Positions 1-8,366 of a DNA stretch of 64,000 nucleotides are shown one piece after another. The DNA is from Selenomonas sp. (GTDB lineage: Bacteria; Bacillota_C; Negativicutes; Selenomonadales; Selenomonadaceae). Numbering within the stretch: position 1 is the first letter of the stretch; each line of letters begins with the position of its first letter. Under the pieces are notes generated by a model. It saw only the letters and a list, made by a program, of their open reading frames with translations, did not search any database and was not told the DNA's origin. Both the position numbers and the translations under genes were made by a program. The stretch is taken from NCBI RefSeq assembly GCF_024693525.1, contig NZ_JAILKR010000116.1:9225-73224 (forward strand). Reading direction: 5' to 3'.

Positions 1-362
1 CCGCCGTTGTAGAAGGTCTGCGGTGGAATGCCTTCAGGCTCCTTGCCGATGAGTTCAGCCGGGAACTTCTGGTTGAAGACGATATCATCGCGGCCAAAGC
101 TAATGACTTCTTTGACCAAACGGCGAATGCCGTCATGGGCCGTTACCAGACCGACAATCGGGTTCAAGATGAAGATTACGGCAAAGACGCGATGGGCATA
201 CTGCAGCGTCACCGACCCAAACATGTCGTAAAGGAAATGGAAGGTATCGGCATAAAGGGGCAGTGCCGTCAAAAACAACATGAAGAAGCAGACGGCATTG
301 ATCCAATGGAAATAGACAAAGCCCATCTTGTGACGCTTGATGTATTTCTTGTTTACGAGCAT
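1..362 (-). CDS. fdnI: Formate dehydrogenase gamma subunit (cytochrome b), partial
   Basis: This is the N-terminal 120 residues of the membrane cytochrome b subunit that passes electrons from the formate dehydrogenase beta subunit to quinone; the rest lies beyond the left edge. The protein begins MLVNKKYIKRHKMGFVYFHW and has hydrophobic stretches after the HW pair and around the AHRVFAVIFIL segment, where the heme-ligand histidines of the FdnI family lie. The last visible residues, YNGG, match the start of the family motif YNAGQK. The ATG is preceded by GGAGGAG and begins one base after the stop of the beta-subunit gene, so the two are translationally coupled. Truncation is an artefact of the window. 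Confidence 0.9.
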   Translation of the reverse strand, partial: MLVNKKYIKRHKMGFVYFHWINAVCFFMLFLTALPLYADTFHFLYDMFGSVTLQYAHRVFAVIFILNPIVGLVTAHDGIRRLVKEVISFGRDDIVFNQKFPAELIGKEPEGIPPQTFYNG

Positions 363-363
363 C

Positions 364-1149
364 TTATTTCTCCTCCTTCTTGCTGGCCATCCCTTTGAGT
401 GCAGCCATGCCAAGCACGCCCACCAGCGCACCAGCACCGGCGATCTTGCCGATTGGCCGTACGATATCCTTCCAGAGATCGATGGAATCCGGCGTCTGGG
501 GATTTTCCGGCAGGTCATAGACCGACGGTTTCTCCGGCAGTACATAGAGCATATGGATGCCGCCTACTCCCTGCGGGTTATAGACATTGGCATCTTTGTA
601 ACCTTCCTCTTTGAGGATGGCCACGCGCTTTTCGGCGCGCTTGAGCATTTCCTCTTTCGTACCAAAGCGGATGGCATCTGCCGTGCAGGTCTTCGAGCAG
701 GCCGGCTCCATGCCTTCTGCAATGCGATCAAAGCAGAGGTCGCATTTCGTCGACTTGTTCTTCTCCCGATCAACCTTCGGAACGCTGAACGGGCAGTTGT
801 GGGTGCAATAGCCGCAGCCCACGCATTTATCCTCATCAATGACCACAGCACCATTTTCCAGTTTCGTGATGGCTTCTTCCGGGCAGCCTTTGGCGCAGGC
901 CGGGTCAGCGCAGTGCATGCACTGGCGCTTGAAGAAATCCCAGTGGAATTTCCCTTCCGAATCCACGCGCTCATTCATCTGGATAAGGTTCCAAGTCGTC
1001 GGGGTCAGCTCTTTATGGGACTGATACTGTCCCTCAAAGGGCGTTGACATATCGGCCGGCAGGTCGTGCCACTGCTTGCAGGCGACCATGCAGGCACGGC
1101 AGGCGCTGCAGCGTGCCACATCATGCAGCATAGCGATTTCTTGTGCCAT
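364..1149 (-). CDS. fdnH: Formate dehydrogenase beta subunit, iron-sulfur protein
   Basis: A 261-residue ferredoxin-like subunit that carries electrons from the molybdopterin alpha subunit to cytochrome b. Four Cys clusters are visible: CSACRACMVAC near residue 14, CMHCADPACAKGCP, CVGCGYCTHNCP, and the split CDLCFD...CSKTC, as expected for four [4Fe-4S] centres. A glycine- and alanine-rich hydrophobic stretch near the C-terminus (IAGAGALVGVLGMAA) could be the single membrane anchor typical of FdnH. The start ATG has AGGAGA eight bases upstream. It lies 35 bp after fdhE and directly precedes the gamma subunit. Homologues in other DMSO-reductase family enzymes are similar, but the neighbouring alpha subunit, fdhE and fdhD make formate dehydrogenase the best call. 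Confidence 0.93.
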   Translation of the reverse strand: MAQEIAMLHDVARCSACRACMVACKQWHDLPADMSTPFEGQYQSHKELTPTTWNLIQMNERVDSEGKFHWDFFKRQCMHCADPACAKGCPEEAITKLENGAVVIDEDKCVGCGYCTHNCPFSVPKVDREKNKSTKCDLCFDRIAEGMEPACSKTCTADAIRFGTKEEMLKRAEKRVAILKEEGYKDANVYNPQGVGGIHMLYVLPEKPSVYDLPENPQTPDSIDLWKDIVRPIGKIAGAGALVGVLGMAALKGMASKKEEK

Positions 1150-1184
1150 TATAGTTCTCCTTTCGTACTCGCAAATACACAGCT

Positions 1185-2045
1185 TTACGCATTAGCGAGC
1201 ATTACGCTTCCTTTTTTCTGGAGACTTTTCTCCTCACCGAGAAAATCAAGATGAATTGTCGCCCAATCCCGCAAATAAATCTCTTCTTCGCCTTCCTCAT
1301 TATAAGTCTTGAGGTAGGCATGGCATTTGTCGCAGACATCGAGCCGCATAGCAGATTCGCCCTCAGGCTCAAGGATATGCATTTCCTTGAGATCGTCGTT
1401 GCCGCAGTAGACACAGCCAAGGCGGGCATAAGGCCATACCGTATGGCAGCCATCGCAGGCGAGCACGCGGGCGCGGCCCTCCTGCTCCTTGCGCAGCTGC
1501 GCGAGAACCGGCTGGCGTCCGCAGACCGGGCAGTAATTGCGTTTCCAGCCGATCCCCTGCCAAAAAACAGGGTCTTTGACCTCGGCGGGAACCAAAACCT
1601 CGACAATCTGCCAGCCCAGTGTGCGCACCAGTGCCTCGTTGAGCTTGTTATCTGCCACAAAGCTCTGGATTTCTGCATCTTCCTGCCGCAATAAATAGTC
1701 GAAGAACTGCTGGATTTCCGTAAGCTCAGCTTCTACCGTCCAGCTCTGCCAAGCCTTAATGGCGGCCTTCATCATCTCTGGTGCTTCGAGATCCTTGAGG
1801 GATTCGAGGCAATCCCCCAGCGATACTGCGGCCACCTTAACCATGGTGCGCTGGAGCTTAGGCTGCTGCAAAAGGGGCATGCCGTCTTTGACGAGATTTA
1901 CAATGTCATCCTTTTCGGGAAAGGAAACCGGCGAGACTGCACCTGTAAGGATTTTCTCCATAGCAAGCTGCAAGTTGGCCGTTTCCGCAAGGAAAGGGTG
2001 TTTTTTCAGATATTCATCCATGGGTGATTTCTTGGCGGTTTTCAT
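1185..2045 (-). CDS. fdhE: Formate dehydrogenase accessory protein FdhE
   Basis: A 286-residue FdhE-family protein. The family is cytoplasmic, binds iron through paired CxxC motifs and is needed for maturation of respiratory formate dehydrogenases. Four CxxC pairs are visible in the C-terminal half: CPVCGRQP, CDGCHTVW, CVYCGNDD and CDKCHAYL. The start ATG has AGGAGA eight bases upstream. The gene sits between the alpha and beta subunit genes (22 bp after alpha, 35 bp before beta) instead of at the end of the operon as in Escherichia coli, which suggests maturation factor and substrate are made together. Length and motifs fit the family. Confidence 0.92.
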   Translation of the reverse strand: MKTAKKSPMDEYLKKHPFLAETANLQLAMEKILTGAVSPVSFPEKDDIVNLVKDGMPLLQQPKLQRTMVKVAAVSLGDCLESLKDLEAPEMMKAAIKAWQSWTVEAELTEIQQFFDYLLRQEDAEIQSFVADNKLNEALVRTLGWQIVEVLVPAEVKDPVFWQGIGWKRNYCPVCGRQPVLAQLRKEQEGRARVLACDGCHTVWPYARLGCVYCGNDDLKEMHILEPEGESAMRLDVCDKCHAYLKTYNEEGEEEIYLRDWATIHLDFLGEEKSLQKKGSVMLANA

Positions 2046-2067
2046 AAAAGTCTCCTATATAAACAGA

Positions 2068-5000
2068 TTATGCTTTCACGATGTTAACCAGGCAGGCCTT
2101 GAACTCCTGCTCCTGAGTATTCGGGTCAAGGGCATCGATGGTCAGGTAGTTGGTGCTCGGACCTTTAGCCAGTCCCTTGAAGCCCCAGCTGTACGGCATC
2201 CAGACCATATGCGTCTCGTCGCCATTGATCATAAGGGGCTGCGCGCGTTTCGTAACCATGGCTTTTACTACCACGGCACCGCGGGCCGAACTTACTTTTA
2301 CCTTGTCGCCCTCTTTGATGCTGAGCTTTTTCGCCAGCTGCTCACTGATTTCCACAAAGGGTTCCTTGACCAGCTCGTTGAGCCATGGAATGTTGCGGGT
2401 AATCGTACCAGAGCACCAATGCTCGGCAATACCCGAGCTCGTCAGCACGTACGGGAATTTATCCTTCGTGCCCAGGGGCTGTTTTTCCGGAACGCGCGGA
2501 TACTTGACGCAGGGGTTGAACTGTGCCAATTCATTCGTATGCAGGGCATTGTGGGTCGGGCTTTCGACCGGCTCGTAGAATTCCGGCATGGGGCCGTCCA
2601 CCGGCGTCGAGGAGGCATCGCGGGTCGTGCCATCGGGGTTCTTGTCCTTATAAGTAGCAGCAAAGAGGCGGCCAATGCCTTCGCCGTTCATGCGGAAGGG
2701 TTTCTGGCCGTCCGGCGTATCCGGGCCAGCCGTGCGGTTGCCAACGTCTGGTACATCGTAGCCGGTCCATTTGCCAGCTTCCGCATCCCACCAGACCAGC
2801 GGATGCTCTTTATCCTTCGGCGTACCGTCCGGGTTGCAGGAAGCGCGGTTGTAGAGGATATGGATGTTATCCGGCCATACCCAGCCATACTGCGGGAAAA
2901 TACCGAAATCGCCCGGGTCCTCCTGGCCGCGGCGTTTCGTGCGGTTGCCCTCGCGGCTGATGTAACCAGCGTAAATCCACATGCCCGAAGCCGTCTCACC
3001 ATTGTCCTTGAGTTCGCCGATACCGTTGACCAGCTCACCCGTAGCCACGTTGTAGCCACTGATTTCCTTCATGACATCTTCAATGTAATTTTCCTGGGAA
3101 TAATTCCAAGACATGTATTGGATCGGCTCGTCCTTTTTCTCCGTGGAATCTTTGTAGAGTTCGCGGATGCGTTTCCAAAGCATGTCGTTGATCAGGTAAT
3201 CCGGCTTGGATTCACCCACCGGTTTCGGTCCCTGCATACGCCACTGAATCAGGCGCATGGAGTTCGTGATCGTGCCCTCGCGCTCAAGATAGGAACAAGC
3301 CGGCAGGAAGATGACCTCAGTCTGGATTTCGCTGGGGTTGTCCCCCGGACGATTCCAGAACTCCGCCGTCTCGTTGACGAAGACATCCTGTACGATAAGG
3401 GAATCCATCTTGGCAAGACCATCATGAACCATGGTAAGGTTCGCATTGGTCATCTGGGGATTCTGGCCGCAAAGATAGAGGGCATGCATCGTGCCCTTCC
3501 AGGCATCCTCGAAAATCGCATAAATGGAATCGGGATGATTGCCGTTGCGGATAGCACCATAGTCAAAGCCATAGCCGTTCTCCGGCGTAGCATGCTCACC
3601 GAACCAAGCCTTTGTCATATTGACATACCACTTGCGGCGGAAGGTACCATAGGCCTCAGTCCAGGACTTGAGGTCCGGCGTCTTGTGGGTCGGATGAACC
3701 AGATAGCCCGGCTGCATGTTGAACTCGATACCAAAGTCCGTGGATGCCTGAACGTTTGGCTGTCCGCGCATGGCGATGATACCGGCGCCGGGGATACCCA
3801 CGTTGCCTTTGAGCAGCTGCATAATCGTAAAGCAGCGGATATTCTGTACGCCCACCGTATGCTGGGTCATGCCGAGAGCATACATGATGATGGCCGGTTT
3901 GTCGTTTTCAATCCAGATGGAAGCGGCGCGCTTAGCATCCTCGGCCTTCATGCCCGTGATGTTTTCCACCATCTCGAGGGTGTAACGGCTGTAGAATTCC
4001 TTGAGCCGCGACATAACCGTATTGGGCGCAAAGAGGTCATTAGCCTTCTGGGGTTTGCCATCGGCACCGAGGGCATAGCCCCAGGTCTCCGTATTGGTAT
4101 AGGCCTTTTTCTCCGGATCATAGCCTGAGAACAAACCATCGTCAAATTTGAAGTCATCGCGGAGCAGGCAGGCACCGTTGGTGTTCTGCAGGACGTACTC
4201 CTTGTTGAATTTGCCGGATTCCAGCATTTCATGGATGATGTAACCCATGAAGACGATATCCGTGCCCGGACGTACCTGGAAGAAATCGTCGGCAATCTTC
4301 GACGTACGCGTGAAGCGCGTATCCACATGGACGATTTTCGAGCCGTTCTTCTCACGGGCAGCCATGACATTCTTGAGGCCCATCGGGTGGCACTCGGCCA
4401 GGTTCGATCCCTCAATCCAGATGAGGTGCGTGTTCTTGATATCCGCCCAGGGATTCGTCATGGCACCACGGCCAAAGGCAGCGCCCAAAGCCGGTGGCGT
4501 ATTCGCATGGCAGACACGGGTCTGGTTGTCGATATAGACAACGCCGAGAGCCCGGGCCATCTTGATATTCTGATAGCATTCCTCGTTGTTAATCTGGGAA
4601 CCGCCGATAAAGGCCAGACCATCGGTACGGCGAACCTCATAGGTCTTGCCATCGATTTCTTCGGTCTGTTTCCAGCCTTTCTCACGGGCATTCTTCATGG
4701 CATGAGCGGCCTTGTCGATAGCTTCTTCCCAGCTGATTTCCTCCCAGTGGTCACTGCCCGGTGCACGGTACAGCGGCTTTTGCGGACGCTCCTTTGAGTT
4801 CGGGATATGGCCATAGCCCAGTCCCTTACTGCAAAGAGCGCCGCGGTTGATTGGACTGTCAACGGCACCTTCGAGCTGGACGAGTTTATCGTCCTTCACG
4901 TAGCCGATGACGCCACAACCACAAGCGCAGAAGTGGCAAATCGAGGTAAACTCCCGTGCCCCCTTGAGCTTGAATTCTTTTGCGGCAGCCTTGACCTTCG

Positions 5001-5085
5001 GCATGTCGAGTCCCAGACTGGCCATAGCCAGGCCAATCCCGCTGAGACCTGTGGCTTTCAAGAAGTCACGTCTGCTCAAATTCAT
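2068..5085 (-). CDS. fdnG: Formate dehydrogenase alpha subunit, Cys-type, Tat-exported
   Basis: The 1005-residue catalytic subunit, oxidising formate at a bis-MGD molybdenum or tungsten site. The twin-arginine signal NLSRRDFLKA opens the protein and a hydrophobic stretch follows, so the enzyme should face outside the cytoplasmic membrane. A [4Fe-4S] motif follows (CHFCACGCG, then a Cys about 26 residues on). The active-site block reads NQTRVCHANTP...FGRGAMTNPW: the residue that is selenocysteine in E. coli FdnG is cysteine here (residue 192, codon TGC at 4510-4512), so no UGA recoding is needed. I chose the ATG at 5085 because AAGGAGG lies nine bases upstream and the Tat motif follows at once; an in-frame ATG 57 bases upstream lacks both. 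It is the first gene of the fdnG-fdhE-fdnH-fdnI run. Confidence 0.95.
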   Translation of the reverse strand: MNLSRRDFLKATGLSGIGLAMASLGLDMPKVKAAAKEFKLKGAREFTSICHFCACGCGVIGYVKDDKLVQLEGAVDSPINRGALCSKGLGYGHIPNSKERPQKPLYRAPGSDHWEEISWEEAIDKAAHAMKNAREKGWKQTEEIDGKTYEVRRTDGLAFIGGSQINNEECYQNIKMARALGVVYIDNQTRVCHANTPPALGAAFGRGAMTNPWADIKNTHLIWIEGSNLAECHPMGLKNVMAAREKNGSKIVHVDTRFTRTSKIADDFFQVRPGTDIVFMGYIIHEMLESGKFNKEYVLQNTNGACLLRDDFKFDDGLFSGYDPEKKAYTNTETWGYALGADGKPQKANDLFAPNTVMSRLKEFYSRYTLEMVENITGMKAEDAKRAASIWIENDKPAIIMYALGMTQHTVGVQNIRCFTIMQLLKGNVGIPGAGIIAMRGQPNVQASTDFGIEFNMQPGYLVHPTHKTPDLKSWTEAYGTFRRKWYVNMTKAWFGEHATPENGYGFDYGAIRNGNHPDSIYAIFEDAWKGTMHALYLCGQNPQMTNANLTMVHDGLAKMDSLIVQDVFVNETAEFWNRPGDNPSEIQTEVIFLPACSYLEREGTITNSMRLIQWRMQGPKPVGESKPDYLINDMLWKRIRELYKDSTEKKDEPIQYMSWNYSQENYIEDVMKEISGYNVATGELVNGIGELKDNGETASGMWIYAGYISREGNRTKRRGQEDPGDFGIFPQYGWVWPDNIHILYNRASCNPDGTPKDKEHPLVWWDAEAGKWTGYDVPDVGNRTAGPDTPDGQKPFRMNGEGIGRLFAATYKDKNPDGTTRDASSTPVDGPMPEFYEPVESPTHNALHTNELAQFNPCVKYPRVPEKQPLGTKDKFPYVLTSSGIAEHWCSGTITRNIPWLNELVKEPFVEISEQLAKKLSIKEGDKVKVSSARGAVVVKAMVTKRAQPLMINGDETHMVWMPYSWGFKGLAKGPSTNYLTIDALDPNTQEQEFKACLVNIVKA

Positions 5086-5234
5086 CAAAACTTCCTCCTT
5101 TAGTCTCCTAAAACCATTTCTAGTATATATAAAATCATCCACATCCCATAAAATTCTTCTATCCTTTATAGTGCAAAGCTATGAAAAATCCATATGTGAT
5201 ATTTATGATTCTATGCAAAAATAATATTGCGATT
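5086..5234 (-). promoter_or_regulatory. Leader and probable promoter of the formate dehydrogenase operon
   Basis: The 149-bp gap between fdhD and fdnG contains a TATAAA -10-like hexamer on the minus strand (5165-5170). Just upstream is a degenerate FNR-like element, TGTGATATTTATGATT (5195-5210), of which only one half is good, and its spacing to the -10 differs by three bases from the FNR sites elsewhere in this window. A separate promoter is plausible; FNR control here is weakly supported. Confidence 0.3.
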
Positions 5235-6062
5235 TTACGCTTCTTTTTCTACCCGGTCATCATCCGCGACGATTATCCGCTCGGGATTCGTGTAAATACA
5301 GAAGCTGCCTGGACGCATCCGCGCCACCAAGGTAATCCCCAATTTCTTTGCCAGTCGCAGCGACAGCGTGGTCGGCACCGACTTTGCAGCCACGGCGCCA
5401 ATGCCCATGCGGCCAAGCTTCAGCATCATCTCCGAGGAACAGCGGCCGCTGAAGATGATGATCTTATCCGTAAGATCAATCCCCTGCCGCAACGACCAGC
5501 CGTAGAGCTTGTCAAAGACGTTGTGACGGCCGATATCCTCGCGGAACACCAGGATACGGCGCTGCCGCTGGTCGTAGAGGATGCCGCTGTGCACGCCATT
5601 GGTCTTCTCGTGAGTAGCCGCCAACTCCGACAGCAATTTGTCCGCGCAAGCCAGGATATCCTGAGCCACAAACTGCACCGCCCGGGGCCGGGCAAAGATA
5701 CGCTCAGGGGCGCAATCCAGGATCTCACGGGCCGAATAGTAACGCGGATCCTCGGCGGCATGGGCCGCCCACTGCTGAGCATCCGCCGTCGTCTCCACCC
5801 GGGCGGTAAAGGCCTTCTCGTCGATGCTGAGGCCTACGATATCGTCATTTGTACGGATTTTCCCCAGCTGGGCCAATACACCTGTCACTAGGTCTTCCAG
5901 ATCCCCTGGCGAACAAAAGGAGGTCGTAAGCCTTGCCCCGTTGAGATAGATGTCCAGATAGCGCTCGATGGACGTATACTTGTGGTCCTCGACAATCTGT
6001 CCCTGCTGCGCATCGTAACGCGTCACAGGGAAATCAATAAGCTCTGTCTCTCTTGGCTGCAT
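5235..6062 (-). CDS. fdhD: FdhD-like sulfurtransferase for formate dehydrogenase
   Basis: A 275-residue FdhD-family protein. FdhD passes sulfur from the cysteine desulfurase IscS to the molybdenum cofactor so that formate dehydrogenase becomes active. Recognisable blocks are the TNGVHSGILY segment, DIGRHNVFDKLYG and the C-terminal GSFCIYTNPERI. The loop that carries the catalytic CGVCG pair in E. coli FdhD seems to be replaced by EILDCAPERIF, with a single Cys, so the usual CxxC is missing. The ATG has AGGAGG nine bases upstream. Transcription probably starts after the mobAB terminator and may be FNR-controlled. It is encoded upstream of fdnG on the same strand, which fits its role. Confidence 0.85.
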   Translation of the reverse strand: MQPRETELIDFPVTRYDAQQGQIVEDHKYTSIERYLDIYLNGARLTTSFCSPGDLEDLVTGVLAQLGKIRTNDDIVGLSIDEKAFTARVETTADAQQWAAHAAEDPRYYSAREILDCAPERIFARPRAVQFVAQDILACADKLLSELAATHEKTNGVHSGILYDQRQRRILVFREDIGRHNVFDKLYGWSLRQGIDLTDKIIIFSGRCSSEMMLKLGRMGIGAVAAKSVPTTLSLRLAKKLGITLVARMRPGSFCIYTNPERIIVADDDRVEKEA

Positions 6063-6106
6063 GGCAAACGCCTCCTAATCGGAATCTCAAATTTCCTTCC
6101 GGCAAC

Positions 6107-6149
6107 AGTTTATCTTTTCATCTTGTTTTCTGCGACGATTTTTATCACA
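6107..6149 (-). promoter_or_regulatory. Candidate FNR-type promoter of fdhD
   Basis: Reading the minus strand, TGTGATAAAAATCGTC (6134-6149) has a perfect left half of the TGTGA-N6-TCACA operator but a poor right half. A TAAACT -10-like hexamer (6107-6112) lies at the same 34.5-nt distance from the palindrome centre as in the narG and narK promoters of this window. The spacing is the main support. Confidence 0.4.
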
Positions 6150-6210
6150 ACAAGAAGAATTCTGCTGCCACAAGTGCCATGGTAACAAAGATTTTGTCCA
6201 TTGGCAAACG

Positions 6211-6236
6211 ACAAAAAAACCGGCCAAAGGCCGGTT
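6211..6236 (-). terminator. Rho-independent terminator of the molybdenum-cofactor operon
   Basis: Perfect stem AACCGGCC/GGCCGGTT with an AAA (TTT) loop. On the minus strand a run of seven T follows. It lies 88 bp after the mobAB stop codon and before fdhD. Confidence 0.92.
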
Positions 6237-6323
6237 ATAAATAAAAATAATCTTATCATTATTGTTTTTTGTGTCATTTGTCCCACGGCAAAATTCAAGC
6301 TGATGAAAAATCTGACAAATCCC

Positions 6324-7430
6324 TTAAAAGTCTTTTCCCATAAGGAATTTCACCAGTTTTTCCGCCTGGGCAATATCCTCGATATCGTAACAATGTACCT
6401 GCGCTGGCACCCCATCAGGCAGACTGCCGCCAGCAAACAGGGCAGCCGTATCCTCCCGAAGGCAGGGGCTTCCCAATCCACGCCAGAGAGACAGTTCTGG
6501 CATTGTTCCATGGTTGCGGCTCTCAATCAGCACCAAATCCACATTCTCCAGCCGCGACGCCATCGACACCAGTGAAGCCCTTTTTCCGGTCTGCTGTTGG
6601 ATAAAGTACCCTGTTGGCGATACTACGGCCACCGCATCGGCACCGGCCTTGGAAAAACGCCAACTGTCCTTGCCCTCTACATCCATTTGATAGCCATGGC
6701 AATCTCCCTTGACGACACCAACGCGGATTCCCGCTGCCCGCAGGCGCGGAATCAGCTTCTCGATAAAGGTCGTCTTGCCAGTATTGGACACTGGCGCGGA
6801 AACGGTAACGAGGGGAATCTCACGCCAACTATTGGCCAGCCGGCCGCGCACCAACCGCATATCCGCCGGGGTGTTGGCATTGAAAAAACAATTGACCCGC
6901 GGAACAGCCACCAGCCGATGAGGCACCTTATCGATGACCTTCCCGAGTTTCCGCTCGCCAGCTGCCAGCGCAGTGGCGAAGTCCTGCGCCAAATCCCGAT
7001 GGTAGATGGCCGCCAGCGGCTGGCGGCGGCCATTGGTCTCCGCCAACATGGCCATTAAGCCAGTTTGACCAGTCAATTCTACCAATAAAGGCTCCAAGGC
7101 AGAAAAGACAAAAAAGGGCATATCACAGGAAAGGGCCAAGCCATACTGGGTTGGCATGGCCGAAAGACCACGGCGTAAACCCTCCATGGGACCAAGGCCT
7201 GACTGTTCATCCACCAGCAGCTCAAACTCATACTGCTTTGCCAACGCCAGCAGTTCCTCCGTCGCCTTCTCCACGCACAGATACTTGTGGGCAAATGCCT
7301 GCCGCTGCGTCTTGCGCAGCTGCCACTCCAGCATCGACGCGCCATCGTATTCCAGCCAGCGCTTATCCTGTCCCATCCGCGAACTTTTACCGCCTGCAAT
7401 GAGCAGCAGGCTTAAATGCAACGTATCCAT
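6324..7430 (-). CDS. mobAB: MobA-MobB fusion, molybdenum cofactor guanylylation
   Basis: A 368-residue two-domain protein. The N-terminal half is MobA, the guanylyltransferase that joins GMP to molybdopterin to make the MGD cofactor used by formate dehydrogenase and NarG; its nucleotide-binding motif reads LLIAGGKSSRMGQDKRW. The C-terminal half is MobB, a P-loop GTP-binding partner, with SAPVSNTGKTTFIEKL from about residue 207. I start at the ATG at 7430: it follows the previous stop by one base and has AGGAAA just upstream. An ATG 51 bp further up lies inside the preceding gene. It is the last gene of the Moco operon, followed by a strong terminator. Confidence 0.93.
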   Translation of the reverse strand: MDTLHLSLLLIAGGKSSRMGQDKRWLEYDGASMLEWQLRKTQRQAFAHKYLCVEKATEELLALAKQYEFELLVDEQSGLGPMEGLRRGLSAMPTQYGLALSCDMPFFVFSALEPLLVELTGQTGLMAMLAETNGRRQPLAAIYHRDLAQDFATALAAGERKLGKVIDKVPHRLVAVPRVNCFFNANTPADMRLVRGRLANSWREIPLVTVSAPVSNTGKTTFIEKLIPRLRAAGIRVGVVKGDCHGYQMDVEGKDSWRFSKAGADAVAVVSPTGYFIQQQTGKRASLVSMASRLENVDLVLIESRNHGTMPELSLWRGLGSPCLREDTAALFAGGSLPDGVPAQVHCYDIEDIAQAEKLVKFLMGKDF

Positions 7431-7431
7431 A

Positions 7432-8364
7432 TCATTTCCTGCCACATTCCCCGGCGTCGCCGCGCAGGATTTCAATGCCATGCTGAAGTTCTGGCAGAAT
7501 AAAACCTAAACACTCTTCAACGGCCTTGGCACTGCCTGGCAGATTGACAATCAAGCTGCGGCGGCAAATTCCTGCCTGCGCGCGGCTCAGCATTGCCCGA
7601 TGGGTAACCTGCATGGAAAGAGCCCGCATGGCTTCGGGGATTCCCGGTGCCAGCCGCTCACAGACAGCCAGCGTCGCCTCCGGCGTAATATCCCGGGGAG
7701 AAAAGCCAGTGCCCCCCGTCGTGACGATAAGGCCGATACCACGGGCAGCATATTCCTGCATCTTCCCTTCCAGAGCCGCCTGATCGTCAGGCAGAATGGT
7801 CATATCGGCCACGCGGTAGCCAGCTGCCTCTAGCATTTCCTTGACCTTCGGGCCGCTCTTATCCACGCGTTCGCCGCGGCTGCCTTTGTCGCTGGCGGTA
7901 ATGATGGCTGCATCAAGGGGAAGTTTTTCCCCCGCCGGTACCAGCTCCAGTTCATCGCCAACCTTTACGCGGCCGCCATGCAGCACCCGGGCAAAGACGC
8001 CCTCCCGTGGCATGATGCAATCGCCCACCTGCTGGCGAATAGCACATCCCTTATGACATTCCTTGCCAATCTGGGTTATCTCAAACCAAGCTTCGCCGGC
8101 GCGGAGACGCGTTCCAACTGGCAGTTCCTTGAACCGGAAGCCTTCGGCCACAACATTTTCCCCAAAGGAGCCAAACTTCACATCCACACCGAGCTTGCGG
8201 AAATCCTCGATTTCCTTGAGCCCCAGGAAACTGACCTGCCGATGCCATTTTCCCGCATGGGCATCGCCCTCAATTCCCCATTCTGTCTGAAACAGCACCG
8301 TCTCCACGGGTGCTTTCAAAGTTCCCTTCTTTTCACTTACGCAAAGCGCCTGAATCTTTCCCAT
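7432..8364 (-). CDS. MOSC domain fused to MogA/MoaB-type molybdopterin adenylyltransferase
   Basis: A 310-residue fusion. Residues 1 to about 145 form a MOSC domain (WGIEGDAHAG, FGENVV, CHKGCAI), a fold known for handling sulfur or molybdenum-cofactor ligands. From about residue 150 a MogA/MoaB domain follows (AAIITASDKGSRGERVDKSG, IVTTGGTGFSPRDITPEA, LIVNLPGSAKA), which adenylates molybdopterin before metal insertion by MoeA. It starts two bases after the moaA stop, with the moaA 3' end supplying the AGGAGG ribosome-binding site. The fusion places a possible metal or sulfur carrier next to the adenylation step; that link is inference. Confidence 0.92.
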   Translation of the reverse strand: MGKIQALCVSEKKGTLKAPVETVLFQTEWGIEGDAHAGKWHRQVSFLGLKEIEDFRKLGVDVKFGSFGENVVAEGFRFKELPVGTRLRAGEAWFEITQIGKECHKGCAIRQQVGDCIMPREGVFARVLHGGRVKVGDELELVPAGEKLPLDAAIITASDKGSRGERVDKSGPKVKEMLEAAGYRVADMTILPDDQAALEGKMQEYAARGIGLIVTTGGTGFSPRDITPEATLAVCERLAPGIPEAMRALSMQVTHRAMLSRAQAGICRRSLIVNLPGSAKAVEECLGFILPELQHGIEILRGDAGECGRK

Positions 8365-8366
8365 TG

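Noticed and set aside
1759..4128. 789-codon open frame on the plus strand
   Set aside because: It lies antisense to fdhE and the formate dehydrogenase alpha gene, has no recognisable protein family, and follows from the codon bias of the real genes.
4510..4512. Selenocysteine site in formate dehydrogenase
   Set aside because: The active-site codon is TGC, not TGA, so no recoding or SECIS element is needed.
5195..5210. FNR site upstream of fdnG
   Set aside because: Only one half matches and the spacing to the -10-like hexamer is off by three; kept only as a weak remark in the leader entry.
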